The notes beneath the pieces were generated by a model. The model did no database searches, had not been told where the DNA came from, and saw only the letters and a program-made list of their open reading frames with translations. The position numbers and the translations under genes were made by a program. Below are positions 9,341 through 22,200 of a stretch of 22,896 nt of DNA, one piece after another. Positions within the stretch are counted from its first letter, which is position 1; each line of letters begins with the position of its first letter. Source of the DNA: Gonium pectorale (taxonomy: Eukaryota; Chlorophyta; Chlorophyceae; Chlamydomonadales; Volvocaceae); assembly GCA_001584585.1 (NCBI GenBank), contig LSYV01000013.1, positions 1,182,833 through 1,205,728 of the forward strand. The letters run 5' to 3'.

Positions 9341-10284
9341 ACGCCGAAAGCAGAACTGAAGAGCAATCCAACGACATCGCACAGACATCTCTCTGATGCC
9401 AATGTAACGAAATCTCGGGCACGTAAATGTAGAGCAGCGGTACCTACAGTAGTGGCGATCGCGAGACGCAATGGCACCGCGATCACGATCTTTGGTGGAG
9501 CGCTACTGCTTGCCCGTGGCACCCTCCCCAGCTCGGGCATAGAAACCGCATACGCTCCTTCTATGAAGCACTCTGAAGGACACTACCGGCGTATGCGCCG
9601 CTACGCAATGTGGGCGTGGCTTTCCAGGACCCTACCCATCTCTCCAATCAGGCCATCCACACGTTATGAATCCCCCACGAACAGCAGCAGTGCTACAAGT
9701 CCCGGCCCTGCCTAACATCCAACCAGCAAACACAACAGCAGCGCCAACAAACACGCCAGTTCCAAGAGGCTACGGTTGGCAAACCCGGCATGGACACAAG
9801 CGTAAAATGACGACGGCAAGAACGCGGGGACACATACTGCTATGCAGTCCGAACACATCAGACGCTTCAACCACCATAGTTATGTGCTCCATAGGATGCT
9901 CCATAGGAATGACGCGCAATGCGGGGGCACCTATGTGTGTGCATAACACGCCTAAAAGTATGCGTTGCTGCAAGAGTCGTCGGCACCTGCATGCGGGCAG
10001 CAAGGCAGCCCTACTCTACAGCTCTCCTGCTGCCGCTGCATGTCTAGGCATGCAAGCTCCTGACCCTACCTCCTGCCTCTTGCATCTCCTTTTAACTATC
10101 GGCCAGAGCAAGGCCATGCTGTGCTGGCAGACTGCGTAGTACACCACGAACTGCCGTACTGGACACGCAAGAACGGCGAGGTACGGCATCGGCCATGGAA
10201 CACTGCTTTCGTACCCACGCCGCAGTGCGCATCCTCCACTGGCGGTGTCTCGAGCGCTCCCCACAAGTGGGGACCCCGAGGCCA
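9341..10284 (-). other. Probable 3' UTR of VPS13
   Basis: About 0.94 kb between the VPS13 stop and its likely poly(A) signal. GC is lower than in the flanking coding sequence. No exon or RNA gene is recognisable on either strand. A short imperfect direct repeat (gctccatagga twice, at about 9886-9909) is the only local structure noticed. Confidence 0.5.
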
Positions 10285-13200
10285 TCAGAACCCAATCATC
10301 CTGCAACCCGAGCCCCGCCGCTGCTGGTCGTACCACTGACGTACGCTCTCCAGCAGTGCCACCAGCCGTACGGCGTCTGCCTCCATTGAAAGCGCCAGCG
10401 AGGTCACGCACAGCCAGGGCGACGGCGGCGGCAGCCGCCGCGCCTCGTCCTCCTCATCATCGTCAGCTGCGCCAGGCCCCATCGCAGACGGCGCCACCAT
10501 CGGTGGCGGCGGCGGCGGCCGCGTGCGGCCGCCGGCCGCCGGGGCTTCACGCCGGCCGACAGGCGTGTTGGCGACCGAGGCCGACGAAGCTGTTGGGGAG
10601 GTACCCGCGCTGCGGTGCGCACCGACGGGGCGGTACCCCACCGACAGGAGCGCGCTGCGCTCCGGCGGCGACAGGGCGCTAAGCGAGCCGGCGCTGCTGC
10701 CGCGGCTGCTGCCGCCGCCGCCGCCGCCGCTGGCGGCAGGCGTGCTGCCACCCCACGGCACAGGCGTGGCAGGACCGCCAGGACCCTCCGTCCCGGACCC
10801 CGTCGAAGCCCAGCCCGCCACGCGCTCGGCCTGGCTACCGCCGGCGCCGCTGCTGCTGCGTCCGGACAGTGGCCACCACCGCTGCGGGGAGGTCGGGACG
10901 CGGCTGGGGGAGGACCCAGCAGTGGCGGCGGCGGAGCTGCCGCCGGCGGCACCAGCGGGCGGCGCCGCCGCAGCGGCGGCGGCGATGGCGTCGTCCCGAA
11001 TCTGCATGTGCGCGATCAGCACCACATGGCCTCCCTCCTGCCCGTTTCCACCTCCCGCCCCCACCCCCGCCGCCGCCGCCGCGCTGCCGCCATCGCCGCT
11101 GCTGCCCGGCCACGCCGATTCCCAGCCGTCGGCAGGCCCGCGGCCCCCGCCCTGTCCCTGCCCCTGGCCCTGGCTCGGCCGGGACGCCATCACGAGGCCC
11201 TCCAGCGGCAGCACCAGGCAGGGCGCCAGGTCCGACGGGTGCGCCGGCCGCCATCCCGGCTCGGGGTGCGGCTGGCGCGGGGACACCACAAGCAGGTGGC
11301 GCCGCGTGACAACGGCAAATGCGAGCTCCGAGACCTAAGACGGGGTTTGGGTTTGGGTTTGGGAGGAGCGGACAGGGCTTGGGGTTGGGGAATTGGAGGG
11401 TTGGGAATACGGTATGGCAGTATGGGGGAGGTCCTGTGTGCGGGGCCGGGCGGGCTAGGGAGCCGGCTGGCAGCGCAGGTAGCGACACGGGTGATCGGCG
11501 GGGGGCGCCGCACAATGGATCGGCACGTGGCGCAGCCGCCCAGCCTGTCTCCCAGCCTCGACACGCCCGGGACGCTCTGTCCACGTGTGCGCAGCCAAAA
11601 CGTCGCCGTCCACACCTGGGCGCCTCGTACCGGCAACACTCACATGCACCCGTACCCGACCGGCCCGCCCGCCCGCCCGTTTTGCCTCGCCTCGCCTCGC
11701 CCCGCCCCGCCCCGCCCCGCCCCGCCCCGCCCCGCCCCGCCCCGCCCCGCCCCACCCACCTGCACTCCGCCCACGTAGGGCTCCCCCGCGAAGGCTCCCC
11801 CGCGGACCTCCGCCTGCAGCAGCCGGCACATGCTCTCCAGCCAGCAGTACCGCCGCAGCGGCGCGCCGGGGTCCACGAAGCGAGGCACGCGCGGCCGCAC
11901 AGGCCACGAGACTCCGCCGGTGCCCGGGCTACTACGGCCCCCGTAGTAGCCGCCGCCGCCGCCGAGGGGCTGGTGCGCGGGCGAGCGGGGTGCCACGTAG
12001 GACCTGACCTGCGAGGCGGTGAGCTCCACCAGCTGCAGCGCGGCGATGCTGGGGAGCGCCTGTGGAGTGGGGCCCGGGGCCGGGGGCGGGGTCGGGGGCA
12101 AACAGTTCAGGGTACGGGGTCTTGAAAGCGTCCTCAACAGAAGTAGTGCCGGAGCGGAGCGAGCGCTCTTGCGGATACGCGAATACGAGTTGACTGGGTC
12201 GCCCGTACGCGTGGGGCCGTGTGGGAGAGGACGCCTCCGCGCAAGGCGCAAGAGCGCGGCCGGAAGAGCGTGGCTACCTCTGGTCCGTGTCACCACCCAC
12301 GCACTGGCGGGTCGGTGCCTTCCCGTCCCCCGGGCGTGTGCGACCCACCAGCGCGCCCAGGCCGCCCATGAGCAGCTCCCGGGCGGTGCCCAGGGGCCGG
12401 AAGCGGGTCGCCTCCGAGGAGACCCGCTGCAGGATGGTGGAGTAGCCCTCGAGGGTGGACTGTGCGGGGACCCAGCGGGGCGCGAGGGGGGGCGGGACAT
12501 CAGGGGGCGCATGGTGTAAGGCAAGCACGTGCTCGGCAGGGGGGGGGCTGGTGATAGGGGGCGCATGGAGGAGGGGCGGCCAACAGCTGCATGGCCGGGC
12601 GGTGGCGTAGCCATGTGGCGAACTGCGGGTCCGAGGGCACTCGTAGTATTGCGCGGGCGGATGGGCGGACGATGGCCACAATAGTAGACAGTTCAACCAG
12701 CAGTGCTGACACGCCGAGGGCGGATGGTACCGAAAATGGGAAGCGGGCCGGATGGTTACTTTGTACGCACGGCAACACGTGTAAGGAACCGGGCTGCTGC
12801 TCATAGAAGACCAAGACAACAGAGGCAATACGCCGGACGGGTACACCCCCTACAACACAATGCACTGGACATCGCACACACCCGATGACCCACAGCCCAC
12901 ACACCTTCAAGAGCCCCACCCGGGGCCCGGCCATCAGCGCCGGCTCCCGCGGCGCCGCCGAGCGCGAGGGCACGACCGCCGTACACCACCAGCTGCCCCG
13001 CAGCCCCGCTCGCGCTGCCGGCGGCGGCAGCCTGCCGGGACGCCGCCGCTGCCGCGCCGCTGCCGCTGCCGCCGGCACCAGCCGCGGCGGGGCCCAGCGC
13101 CGCCGGCGCGGAGGCCGCGGCCGGCGCCGGCGCCGGCGGCAGGGCCAGGAGCTGCGGCGCCGGCAGCGGCAGCGGTCGCAGCGGCTCCAGGGCGGCACGG

Positions 13201-16200
13201 GCCCTCCGGCTGGACTTGACGACGCTGTTGCTTGCGGCGAAGGTGACGCTCAGCGCCTGCGGAGCGCGAGTTGCGGGTATGCGGGATGCATTGTAGGGGC
13301 CAGGATCAAGGCCCAGGCACGGCTCTGGCAGGGTGAAACACTCGCTGCCGGCTCAATAAAACGGCATGTCGACATGCGTGGTTGCGCATCCTGCCGCGAG
13401 GGCGGGCTGCGCCCGGCCGGCCCACGGGGTTTTGGCTCTACCCTGCTGCCGTCCCTGCTCCGCATTCAGGCCACAGGGTTTCAGATGCCCGCACGGTCCC
13501 CCGAGGGCCTATGACGAGGTAGATGGCCAACTGCCGCAGCCGCAGCCGCAGCCGGCAGCCCCCTCACCATGCCAAGCACGGCGCGCCGCAGCTCCGTGGC
13601 CGCGCCACCCATGCCGCCGCGCCGCGCGCCGCCGGCGGGCCGCGAGAACAGCCCCCACGCGCCGCCGCCGAGCGCCGCCAGTAGCCTCGCCACGTCCCCG
13701 AATATGTCCATGCTGAGGGCCAGCTTGAGGGCCTCGCGCGGGGCGCACGCCAGGTAGTGCTTCAGGACGTTCTGTTGTTGTGGCGGTTGGGGGGGGACAG
13801 GTTGTGGCAGTTGGGAGCAGCTCAGACGGTGCTCCGACTCGGATGCGGCCGTAAGGCTGTCCACACCACACACGGGCTGCTGCCCGCTAGGATGCCTTTG
13901 CTGGCTACCTTTAAGACCTGTTTTCCGCACTCCGTCACACACACGTAACACACGGGCACTTGCCACAGCTGGGTCCTACACCGACGCCATCACTTTCGCG
14001 CTTACGCTCGTCGTATGCGTTTTCCTTTTCAACACGGGCACTTGGGCACCTGCATGATTGGGTTGGAGCCCTCCCAATCGCCTCCTCGTGGACTCGGCGC
14101 TCGCAGCACGCATTGGGAACATGATCCCTTTCCCAACTGCGCCCTACCCGCGTCCCGAACACTGACAGGTTTTGTCCCCTGTCCCCCGTCCCCTGTCCCC
14201 TGTCCCCTGTCCCCTGTCCCCTGTCCCCCGTCCCCTGTCCCTCCCCTCCCCTCGCCCCACCTGTGCGAGGGCCTCCTGCCGCATCAGCGCATACTCCAGC
14301 CGCAGCGGCAGCAGCAGCAGCCACGCGCCCTCCACGTGCGCCAGCGACACCGCCAGACGCATGGCGCTGCCGACCAGGCCGCTACCGCCAGTGGCAGTAC
14401 CGTCGGCGGCAGCAGCGGCGGCAGCGGCAGCGGCGGGACCGCTCCTTAGCGGAGCGCTGCTGCCAGCGGGGCCGCGCGGGGAGGAGCCGCGCGCGCCGCC
14501 GGCGTCGCTGGCTGCAGCACGGAAGGGCGCTGGCGCAAAGGACACGGAGATGCGAATCTCGCCAATCTGCAGCTCCTCGATGTACACCCGTCCGCCGCCG
14601 CTGGCGTTCTGCCCAACGACGGCGGGAGCCGCTGAGTCCGTTGCGGAAGCGGGCGGCGGCGGCGCCGCTGCCCCCGTTGTCAATGGCGGCTGTCGCCCGC
14701 CGCCGCGGCCGCCAGCGGCAGCCGGGACGGAGTCCGCGTGCCCTGCCCGCGCACCGGTGCGGCGGCTGCTCGCCGACACCATCTGGCTGGCGGTGGCGGC
14801 GGCGGCGGCCGCCGCGACGGCGGCGGCGTCGCTGGCAGTCAGCACTGCGGCGGAGGCCGCTGCCACGGTGGTACTGCGGGCCCCTTCATCGCCGACGGCA
14901 GACCCATCCAGCATCGAGGGATCCGGCTCACGCACCAATGATGGAGCCGCCTCCGCCGCCGTGCCATAAGCTAGTACATCTGACCGGGGCCGCTTGGCGC
15001 CGCCGGCAGCGCCGCTGCCTGCGCTGCCACCGTGGCGCAACGCAGAGGCGGGCGAGCCGCTTCTGCCGCTACCGGGCGCGTTGCTGCTGCCGCCCCTGGA
15101 GGCGGCTGTGGCCAAAGCGGCATCAGCCCCGCCTGCGCCTCGGCAGCCTGCACCTCTGCCGCCGCCGCCGTGTACGTCGTCGTACTCCTCCGCCGTCGCG
15201 GCCGCCGTCGCCGCGGCCATCAGGCGCGTCGCCAGAGCGCTGAGCTCCCGCAGATGGGTCTCCTCCAGACTGACAGCCAGCGGGGCCGCAGACACGCTCA
15301 GGTGCTGCACACACGTGACTCCCCCGGGCCGGTTCCTCCACACCACCAAGCGGCCCGCCAGAGCCGGCGGCGGCGCGCGTGCGCCAGAAGAGGGCCCACC
15401 AGCTGCTGCCGCCTTACCCTGGGCGTCTGCCACAGGCTGGCGGCGCCCGTCGGGCAAGGGGAGCGCGCGGCGGCCGCCGGCCGTTGGGACCCCCATGCCA
15501 TGGCGGCGGAGGGGCGGCGGCGGCAAGAGCACTGCGGTGTTGAAGAGCGACCGACCCACGGGACTGTACAGCATGATCGGGTAGACAGCCCCGCGCAGGC
15601 AGTTGTCCCAGCGAGCGTGCTGCAGCGAGCCCACGGCCGAGACCTTGGCGGGCCCCACCAGCACCGTGCCGTGCAGGCCCTGCAGCACGCCGTACAGCAC
15701 CTCGGCCCGCTCCGAAACCACGCTGAGCGCCAGCCCCGCCACCGCCGCCGTCACCTCCACGTCCCAGGACTCGCCGTCGGCTGCGTTTGCTGCAGCGGTG
15801 GCGGCGGCGGCGGCGCTGCCTCCGCTGCGGCCCCGCGGCGCGATTGACCCACGGGTCATGGCGGCCGACGCCGACCCCTGGGTCGCGTCGGGCGGGTGGA
15901 CGGCCGTGTCCACCACCTTGAGCACGCGCGTGGGGCCATCGGCCGTGACGGTTACGCGGAGGTGCTTCCGGCCGTGACCCCCAGTGAGCGTGGCGACTAC
16001 CGAGACGTCCTTAACCGTGCCAACCTGAGGGCACGGGGGAGGGCGCAACTGTGAATGGACGAGAGGACAGTGATAAGCTGAGAACCGTGTGCAAAGCGGC
16101 CGAATGAGCCTCATCATGCGTGTTGATCTGTTTGAAAAAGCTGTCCAGCGTTCCCGGTTGCAGTACTTGGCCCGCCGCCTCACCTTCTCAAGCTCAATCT

Positions 16201-19200
16201 CGCCCAGCTTGCGCCGCCCCGGCAGCGACAGGTGCACGCTCTTCTTGGCGGTGTGCTCGTCCCACGTGTACGCCAGGCAGGCGTACGGCCGTACGACGTC
16301 CTCCTGGTCCATGCAGCCCTCCTGCTGCACGTGGAGCACCTCGCCCGTGCAGTTGTCGATCCTGCATGGCGGTTTTGCGGTCACGGCCCGCGGCCCACCA
16401 GGCGTCTACTACGTTCATCCCACACATGACAACACGCATGACGGCAAGAAGACAGCACCAATCATCACGTTCAGCAGTGGGAGCTGCTCGTCGAAGCACC
16501 GTCAGCGGCAGAAAACTCTGTATAGCCTCGCCTCGCCACGGTCAGCGGTACAAGGAGAGGGATGAATGGCCGCCCGCTCCAGTTCGCCTGGCGCCCATCT
16601 GTTCCATGAACCCAAGGGTGCTGTACGCGGGGTGGGCAGCCAAGGCCGCACAAAGAAGCCGCGTCATTCAAGATAACAGCCCGAAGAAAGCCCCACCTGT
16701 AGGGTGCAAAGTCTGCGTGGTGGTGGCTGAGGCTGACCAGCATAGTGCCCGCGGGGCTGACGCTCACGTCCAGGCGCACCAGCCGCGTCTCGCCGCGGTT
16801 GCGGTGGCGGATCTAAACGGGGCACGGGTAACGGATACCGAATAGTCGATTGGGTGAAAACGAGTCCCTAAACTACAGCATGGCAGAGCCCGTCCCTTCA
16901 AAACAGCGAAGCCATTGCGCGCCTCGCGGTGCCGGCGCCCGACTCGGGCCACGCGGCTCCATACGTTTCTCCGCCCCACTCGTCCCCCACCGCCCGCGCC
17001 ACTCCCACACCTTGACAAACATGTCACCGGGGTCCAGTTTGTTGAGGGATACACCGCCGGACCAGGACCAGCCCGGGTCCTGGATACGGATCTGCAGCCG
17101 CTGCGGCAGGCCGCCATCTGCCCACTGCACCGGCCGCCGATCACCCGCGGCCAGCGACACAGCATGGGGTGTGCCTGCGGCGGGGCGCCATAACAGGGGG
17201 TAACGCCGATCATGTGGAGCGGGCATTTGACATTACGCGCAGCGCTGAACGGTGCTAACAAAACAAAAGAACAGAGCGTACAATATGGCCGCAGGCGGGG
17301 GCCATGGAACATGAGCGGAGGGCTGCCGACACCGTCCGCAGGCGGCAGGCGGGGGCCGAAGCACATAGTGGGGGCCAGGGTGCGTCTGGAACATGAACGG
17401 AGGGCTCCCGACACGGTCAACAGATGCCGCAGGCTAAATTGGAATTGTCACACAGCGACAGCCGCGACCACGTGGCTTACCCTCTTGCCGCAGCTGCACC
17501 GCCGCCGCCAGGCCGTTGCGCACCACGTAACGAGGCAGCACATGCAGTGCCACCGACGGCGGTGCACCGCCCGGAGCCTCGGGGCCCCGTGGCTGCGCCA
17601 CACGCACCAGCCGCGCAACCACGTGCAGCTCCGGCCGACCCGCGGGTCGCTTCGGCCCGGCGGCGGCACCGCCACCGCCGCCGTAGCCCGCAGCGGTGGA
17701 GGCGCCGCCGGAGCCCGGGTAAAGGCCCCCCTCAGCCTCGGGCAGAGGGCAGGGGAGCGCGAAGCGGACGGGCGGGCCGTCGACCTCGGGCCACAGCGCT
17801 TCCGACCACTCGCCCTCCCCGCCGTGCAAGACGCTGAGCTCCAGCCTGGCGGCGCCGACGGGCATCCTGCCGTACAGGCACGGCCGCAGCGAGCCCGCGC
17901 CGCCGCCGGCTGCGGCGGCAGCGCCGCCTGGGCCTGCGGCCGAAGCGGCGGCGCCTGCAGTTGAGCGGTCGTCGACGCTACCGAAAGGCGATGAGGACTG
18001 CGGCCGGGAGGCGGCAGAGGCTGTAGATGCGCGCTTCGCCGCCGTTCCGGCTGACGCGACCTCGCCGCCGTCACCGCCACCGACGCCGACGCCAGCGACT
18101 GCGTGCCTTGCGTGCTGGTGCGTATGGTGGACGTGCTGCCCGGGATGGCGCTGTTGGGGCAGCGAATCGAGGCTGGGGTGGCGCGTGAGGGCACCGCCAT
18201 GGCCGTGGCCCTGACCGTCGGCCGCCGCCACCCCAATGCCGGCGCCGGGCGGCGGAGCCTGGGGCTGGAGCTTGCGGTGCAGGTGTGGAGGCTCACGCGG
18301 CGACAGCTCCGCGAGCCCCGCCAGCGACAGACCGTGCAACGCCACGCCACCGGGGCGCTCGGCTCCGCGTCTGCCGCCGGCGGCAATGCCGCCGCCGGCG
18401 CCGCCACCGCCAACGACGGAGCCGGCAGATGAGGCGATGGTGTTGCCGCCAAGGGACCGGAAGGACCGCACGCTGCCGCTTGAGTGGATGGTCGCGGTGG
18501 CACCGGCGGCGCAGGCGCCGCTGCTGCTGCCACCCTCAGCGGCGTTGGCGGCGCCGGTGCAGCTGCCGGCGGTGTCGGCAGAGGAACCGAGGAGCCCCGC
18601 CGCCGCGCGCAGCGCGGCCAGTTTCGACGTGCAGGGCCCCGCCAATGGCGCGAGCGTCGGCGCGCCCCCGATTGACATGCAGGGCGGCACCCAGGAAGTC
18701 GCGGCCACCGCATCGGCCGTTTCCACGGCGACTTGTTGGGGACCTGGCGTCAGCAACGCCGTCGGCCGCAGCAGGAGAGGCAGCCCCAGGCAGTTGTAGA
18801 CCCAGACGGGGCAGCTAAGCTGCAGTCGCACCTGCCCCGAGGGCCGGTGTGTCCATGTGCGGAGCACCAAGTGCAGGTCCTGCAGCCCTGCCGTTGCGGC
18901 CCGCGCCGGAAGCAGCGCCTCGCAATGCGGCACCACGCCTCCGCGGCGCCTGCTGCCACCGCCACCGCTGCCGCCGCCACTGGCGCTGCCGTTGCCACCT
19001 GCGCTCCTCTCCAGCCCCGGGTGCAGCGGTTCGAACAACGAGCCGCCGCCGTCGAGCTGCATCGACGCGCCGCCGCCTCCGCCACCAACGGCGCCGTACA
19101 CGGATGTGGACGAGGTCCAGTTGTACCCCAAGGGCCTGCACGCCAGCCCCACGAGCCGGTGCGCAGGGAAGGAGTGCAGGTGGGTGGAGGAGAGGGCCCC

Positions 19201-22200
19201 CAGCGCCACGCGCACCTCGGGCGCCGGCAGCACGGTGGCGGTTGCGGCCGCGGCGGGGACAGCGCCGCCGCCGACGCCGCTGCACGCCTTGAGCGCGAAG
19301 CGCACGGGCGACGGCAGGTCGTTCTCCAGCACGACGGGCGACAGGAGGGCGAGCTCCCATTCGGGCAGCCGGCTGGCGCCGCCGCCGGGCCCCGCGCCGA
19401 CCGCGGGGATGGATGCGAGGTGCGCGATGAGGTGACGCGCCCCGGCGGACTCGCCGCACGCTGAACTGGCGGAGGCGGGGTCGGCGGAGGCAGAGGCGCC
19501 GGCGGCGCGGCCGTCAGGCAGGGCGCAGTACAGGCGGCGCGCGACGCCCTGTGACGAAGCGGTGGCGGCGCCGCTGCCTCCGTGCACACTGCCGTCGTCC
19601 TCGTCGTCGGAGCCGTACCCTCCCCTGGCCGCCGACGCTGCGTCAGCGAGCATGGAAGACAGATCCAGCCGGGTGCTCCAATCGCTCCACACCGTCGGGC
19701 GGTTCGTGGCGTCGCCGCCTATAGCTGGCCCCGGCTCCGCGGACCTCACCGCCAGCGCAAAGCTTCCACGCTGCTGCAACAGGCTGGTGGACAGCCAGGT
19801 CGAGCCACCCGGCGGCAACGTGTGCAAACGCACGGGCAGCGCCTGCATCGTGCCAGCGCCTGCGCGGGCCCTGCCATCGCCAGCACCACCACCCACGTCC
19901 CCGCCAAAGCTGCCGCCGCCACTGCTGCGGCCCGTCGAGCCCTCCGGACCTCTGCCATCACCGCCAAAGGCCGCCGCAGCAGCGGTGTCGGCGCGCTCCG
20001 GATCCAGCTTGGGCCAACCACCGACCTCGAGCCAGAGCCCGCTGTCGTTCCGTAGCCGCACGTTTGAGCGCAGCTCAAGCCGCCGGCTGCAGAGGCGGTA
20101 GGGCCGGACCTCACACACCACGCTCAGCACCGCGGGCGGCTGTGCCCACGGCGCCGTGCGGCTGACGGCTGCGGGGAGCGGCCCCGCCGTCGCCAGCGGG
20201 AAGTACCAGCGCGACCCGGTGGGTGCGTTGTACGGCACAGGGCCCAGCAGCGCGCCGTCTCCGTGCGGCAGCCAGAAATACAGGCAACGGTCGCCGTTAT
20301 GGCTTTCTCTGCGCAGGTAATCCTCGGCCCCACGGCCGCGCGGCGGCTGCCGGGTCGGCTCGTCCTCCCCGCTGCCGTCGCTGCCCGTGGCGCCCGTCAG
20401 CACACCGTAGTACGAATCAGGCGAAGGCAATTGGCGGTTGGCAACATGGCGCCCGGCAAAGTGCCTGTCGGCCAACTGCACCGAGTCCACAACCGCCAGG
20501 TCCCCGGGCCGTACGAAGCGCGCCCCGCCGCCCGCTGCTGCCGCCGAGGCCTCCGCCTCCAGCTGCGCCGCCGCCCTGCCGCGCCGCGTGAGGCCCACGA
20601 AGTTGGCGCGCTGACCCAAGTGGTTTTGGACCCACAGGCGGGGCAGCGCCGCGCCCCCGCCAAGGCGGCCGCCGAGCCTGTCCGCGTGCGCTGGCGACGC
20701 GTCCAGCTCCCAGGCGGCAAAGCGCCTCCCTGCCGCCAGCCCCGGTGTCGCAGCTGTTGGCGGCCCATGAGCAGCCTCCTGGCCCACGTCCACGCCCACG
20801 CCCGCGCCTGGCGCGGCAGCTGGGGCGGAGATGGCGTCGGTGGCGCTTCCCTCCCCAAGGCTGGCGGCCAGCGCGGCCCGCAGCTCCTCCGCCAGCTGGA
20901 TTGCGGCGCGCGCCGGCGGGAAGAGCCCAGGTGACAGGGTGGCCTCCAACAGGTTGCCGGTGGTGATGCTCAGCACGTGGCGCGGCCCCAGCGAGCCGGC
21001 CGGGGAGGCGGCCGGCGGCGGGGGCGTGCCGGAGGTGAGGCGCGTCACGTACAGGACCTGCGGCGGCCACGAGGATGAGGAAAGATTGCCCACACGGTGA
21101 CCTGGGTAAGATGGTACCCTATATGGGGCATTATGGGACCGAAATGTGCGCTAGAGTGTGGGCGCACGTGATGGCGATTGGTCGTCTAGATGACAGGGAT
21201 GAGCAGGACTCGTGTGAGTGTCACGGTGCGCCCCCGCACTGTCCGGGTTCCGGACCCCCGTTGCTGCCGGGGGGGCTCTGCCGCGCACCTGCAGCTCCCA
21301 GGGCTCCAGCACCGGCTCCCAACCGAGCTTCTCCAGGTTGTACGAATCCAACTGCAGACTGGCCGTCAGGAAGAACTGGAAAGCGGGGCCGTGCATTTTC
21401 CCACGCGCGCCGTCGGGCCCTGTCACCGCTATCTGGTCGGCCGCTGCAGCCGCCGTCGCCGCCGCCACGCTCGGGGCACCGTCAGCTGGGGCGCCGCGAG
21501 TAAGGCGGAAGCTGTGGAGGCTGAACGACCGGCGCGCGCTGGCGGGCCGGCTTCCGCCGCCGCCACCGCCGCTGGCGGGATCGCTGCCAGCACGCGACGT
21601 GCTAGCACCCGCGGCAGGCGTGGCCTCCGGTGCCAGGCCCAAGGGCGACTTGGGTGTTACGGCGGCTGCGGCTTGAGCGCCAGGCTGGCCCGCGCTGGGT
21701 CCGGGCAGGAGGTGCCGCGCGTACGCAGGCGGCGACGCCGCGGCGCCCGCCGCCGCGGCAGCGGCGGAGATGGGCACCCTGATGTCGCCGCGGCTGTCGC
21801 CCGACTCGGTAAGCATACCCTCATCGAGCTCCCGGAGCTCAGCCTTGCCCTGGATCTTGATTTGGGCCTCCAGAGGCGATATCGCCGCCTCGAAAAGTGG
21901 CAGGTCGTAGCCCTGGCGTTGAAAGCAAGCGAACACCAGGAGCAGCAGCACGTGAGCACACGTGGGGCGTGCGTAGACTTGGGGCTCGCTGCAACGTTAT
22001 CCACAAGAAAATGGCGGCGTACGATCGACGCTCCGAAGTAGTCATTTACACGGACATGCCGCAGGCAACGGCTTCGTTCCCACCCACCCACCAACCGCAT
22101 GCCCCACTTCACCTGCAGATCCGTGTAAACCACCGCCGCCGCCTTGCCCACTCGCAGCGTCAGGCAGCACAGCCCCAGCCAGGCCGGCAGCGGCGAGCCA

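Larger units (their letters stand above)
10285..12059 (-). other. VPS13 C-terminal PH-like domain (exons 11-12)
   Basis: Exon 11 carries VPRFVDPGAPLRRYCWLESM and RLLQAEVRGG, the counterpart of the family's RPPR...L.PY...EA.. element, and ends GEPYVGGVQ. Exon 12 continues with VSELAFAVVTRRHLLVVSPR, CLVLPLEGLVMASRPS, HVVLIAHMQIRDD, LCVTSLALSMEADAVRLVAL and ESVRQWYDQQ before the TGA. These read as the strands and final helix of the PH-like domain that helps target VPS13. A low-complexity insert separates the strand with the isolated HMQIRDD from the final strand and helix. Confidence 0.75.

Noticed and set aside
10615..11778. Plus-strand open frame of 387 aa, and similar long frames opposite the VPS13 exons.
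   Set aside because: They are antisense shadows of GC-rich VPS13 exons with simple Ala/Arg/Pro composition; the minus strand carries the conserved protein and splice sites.
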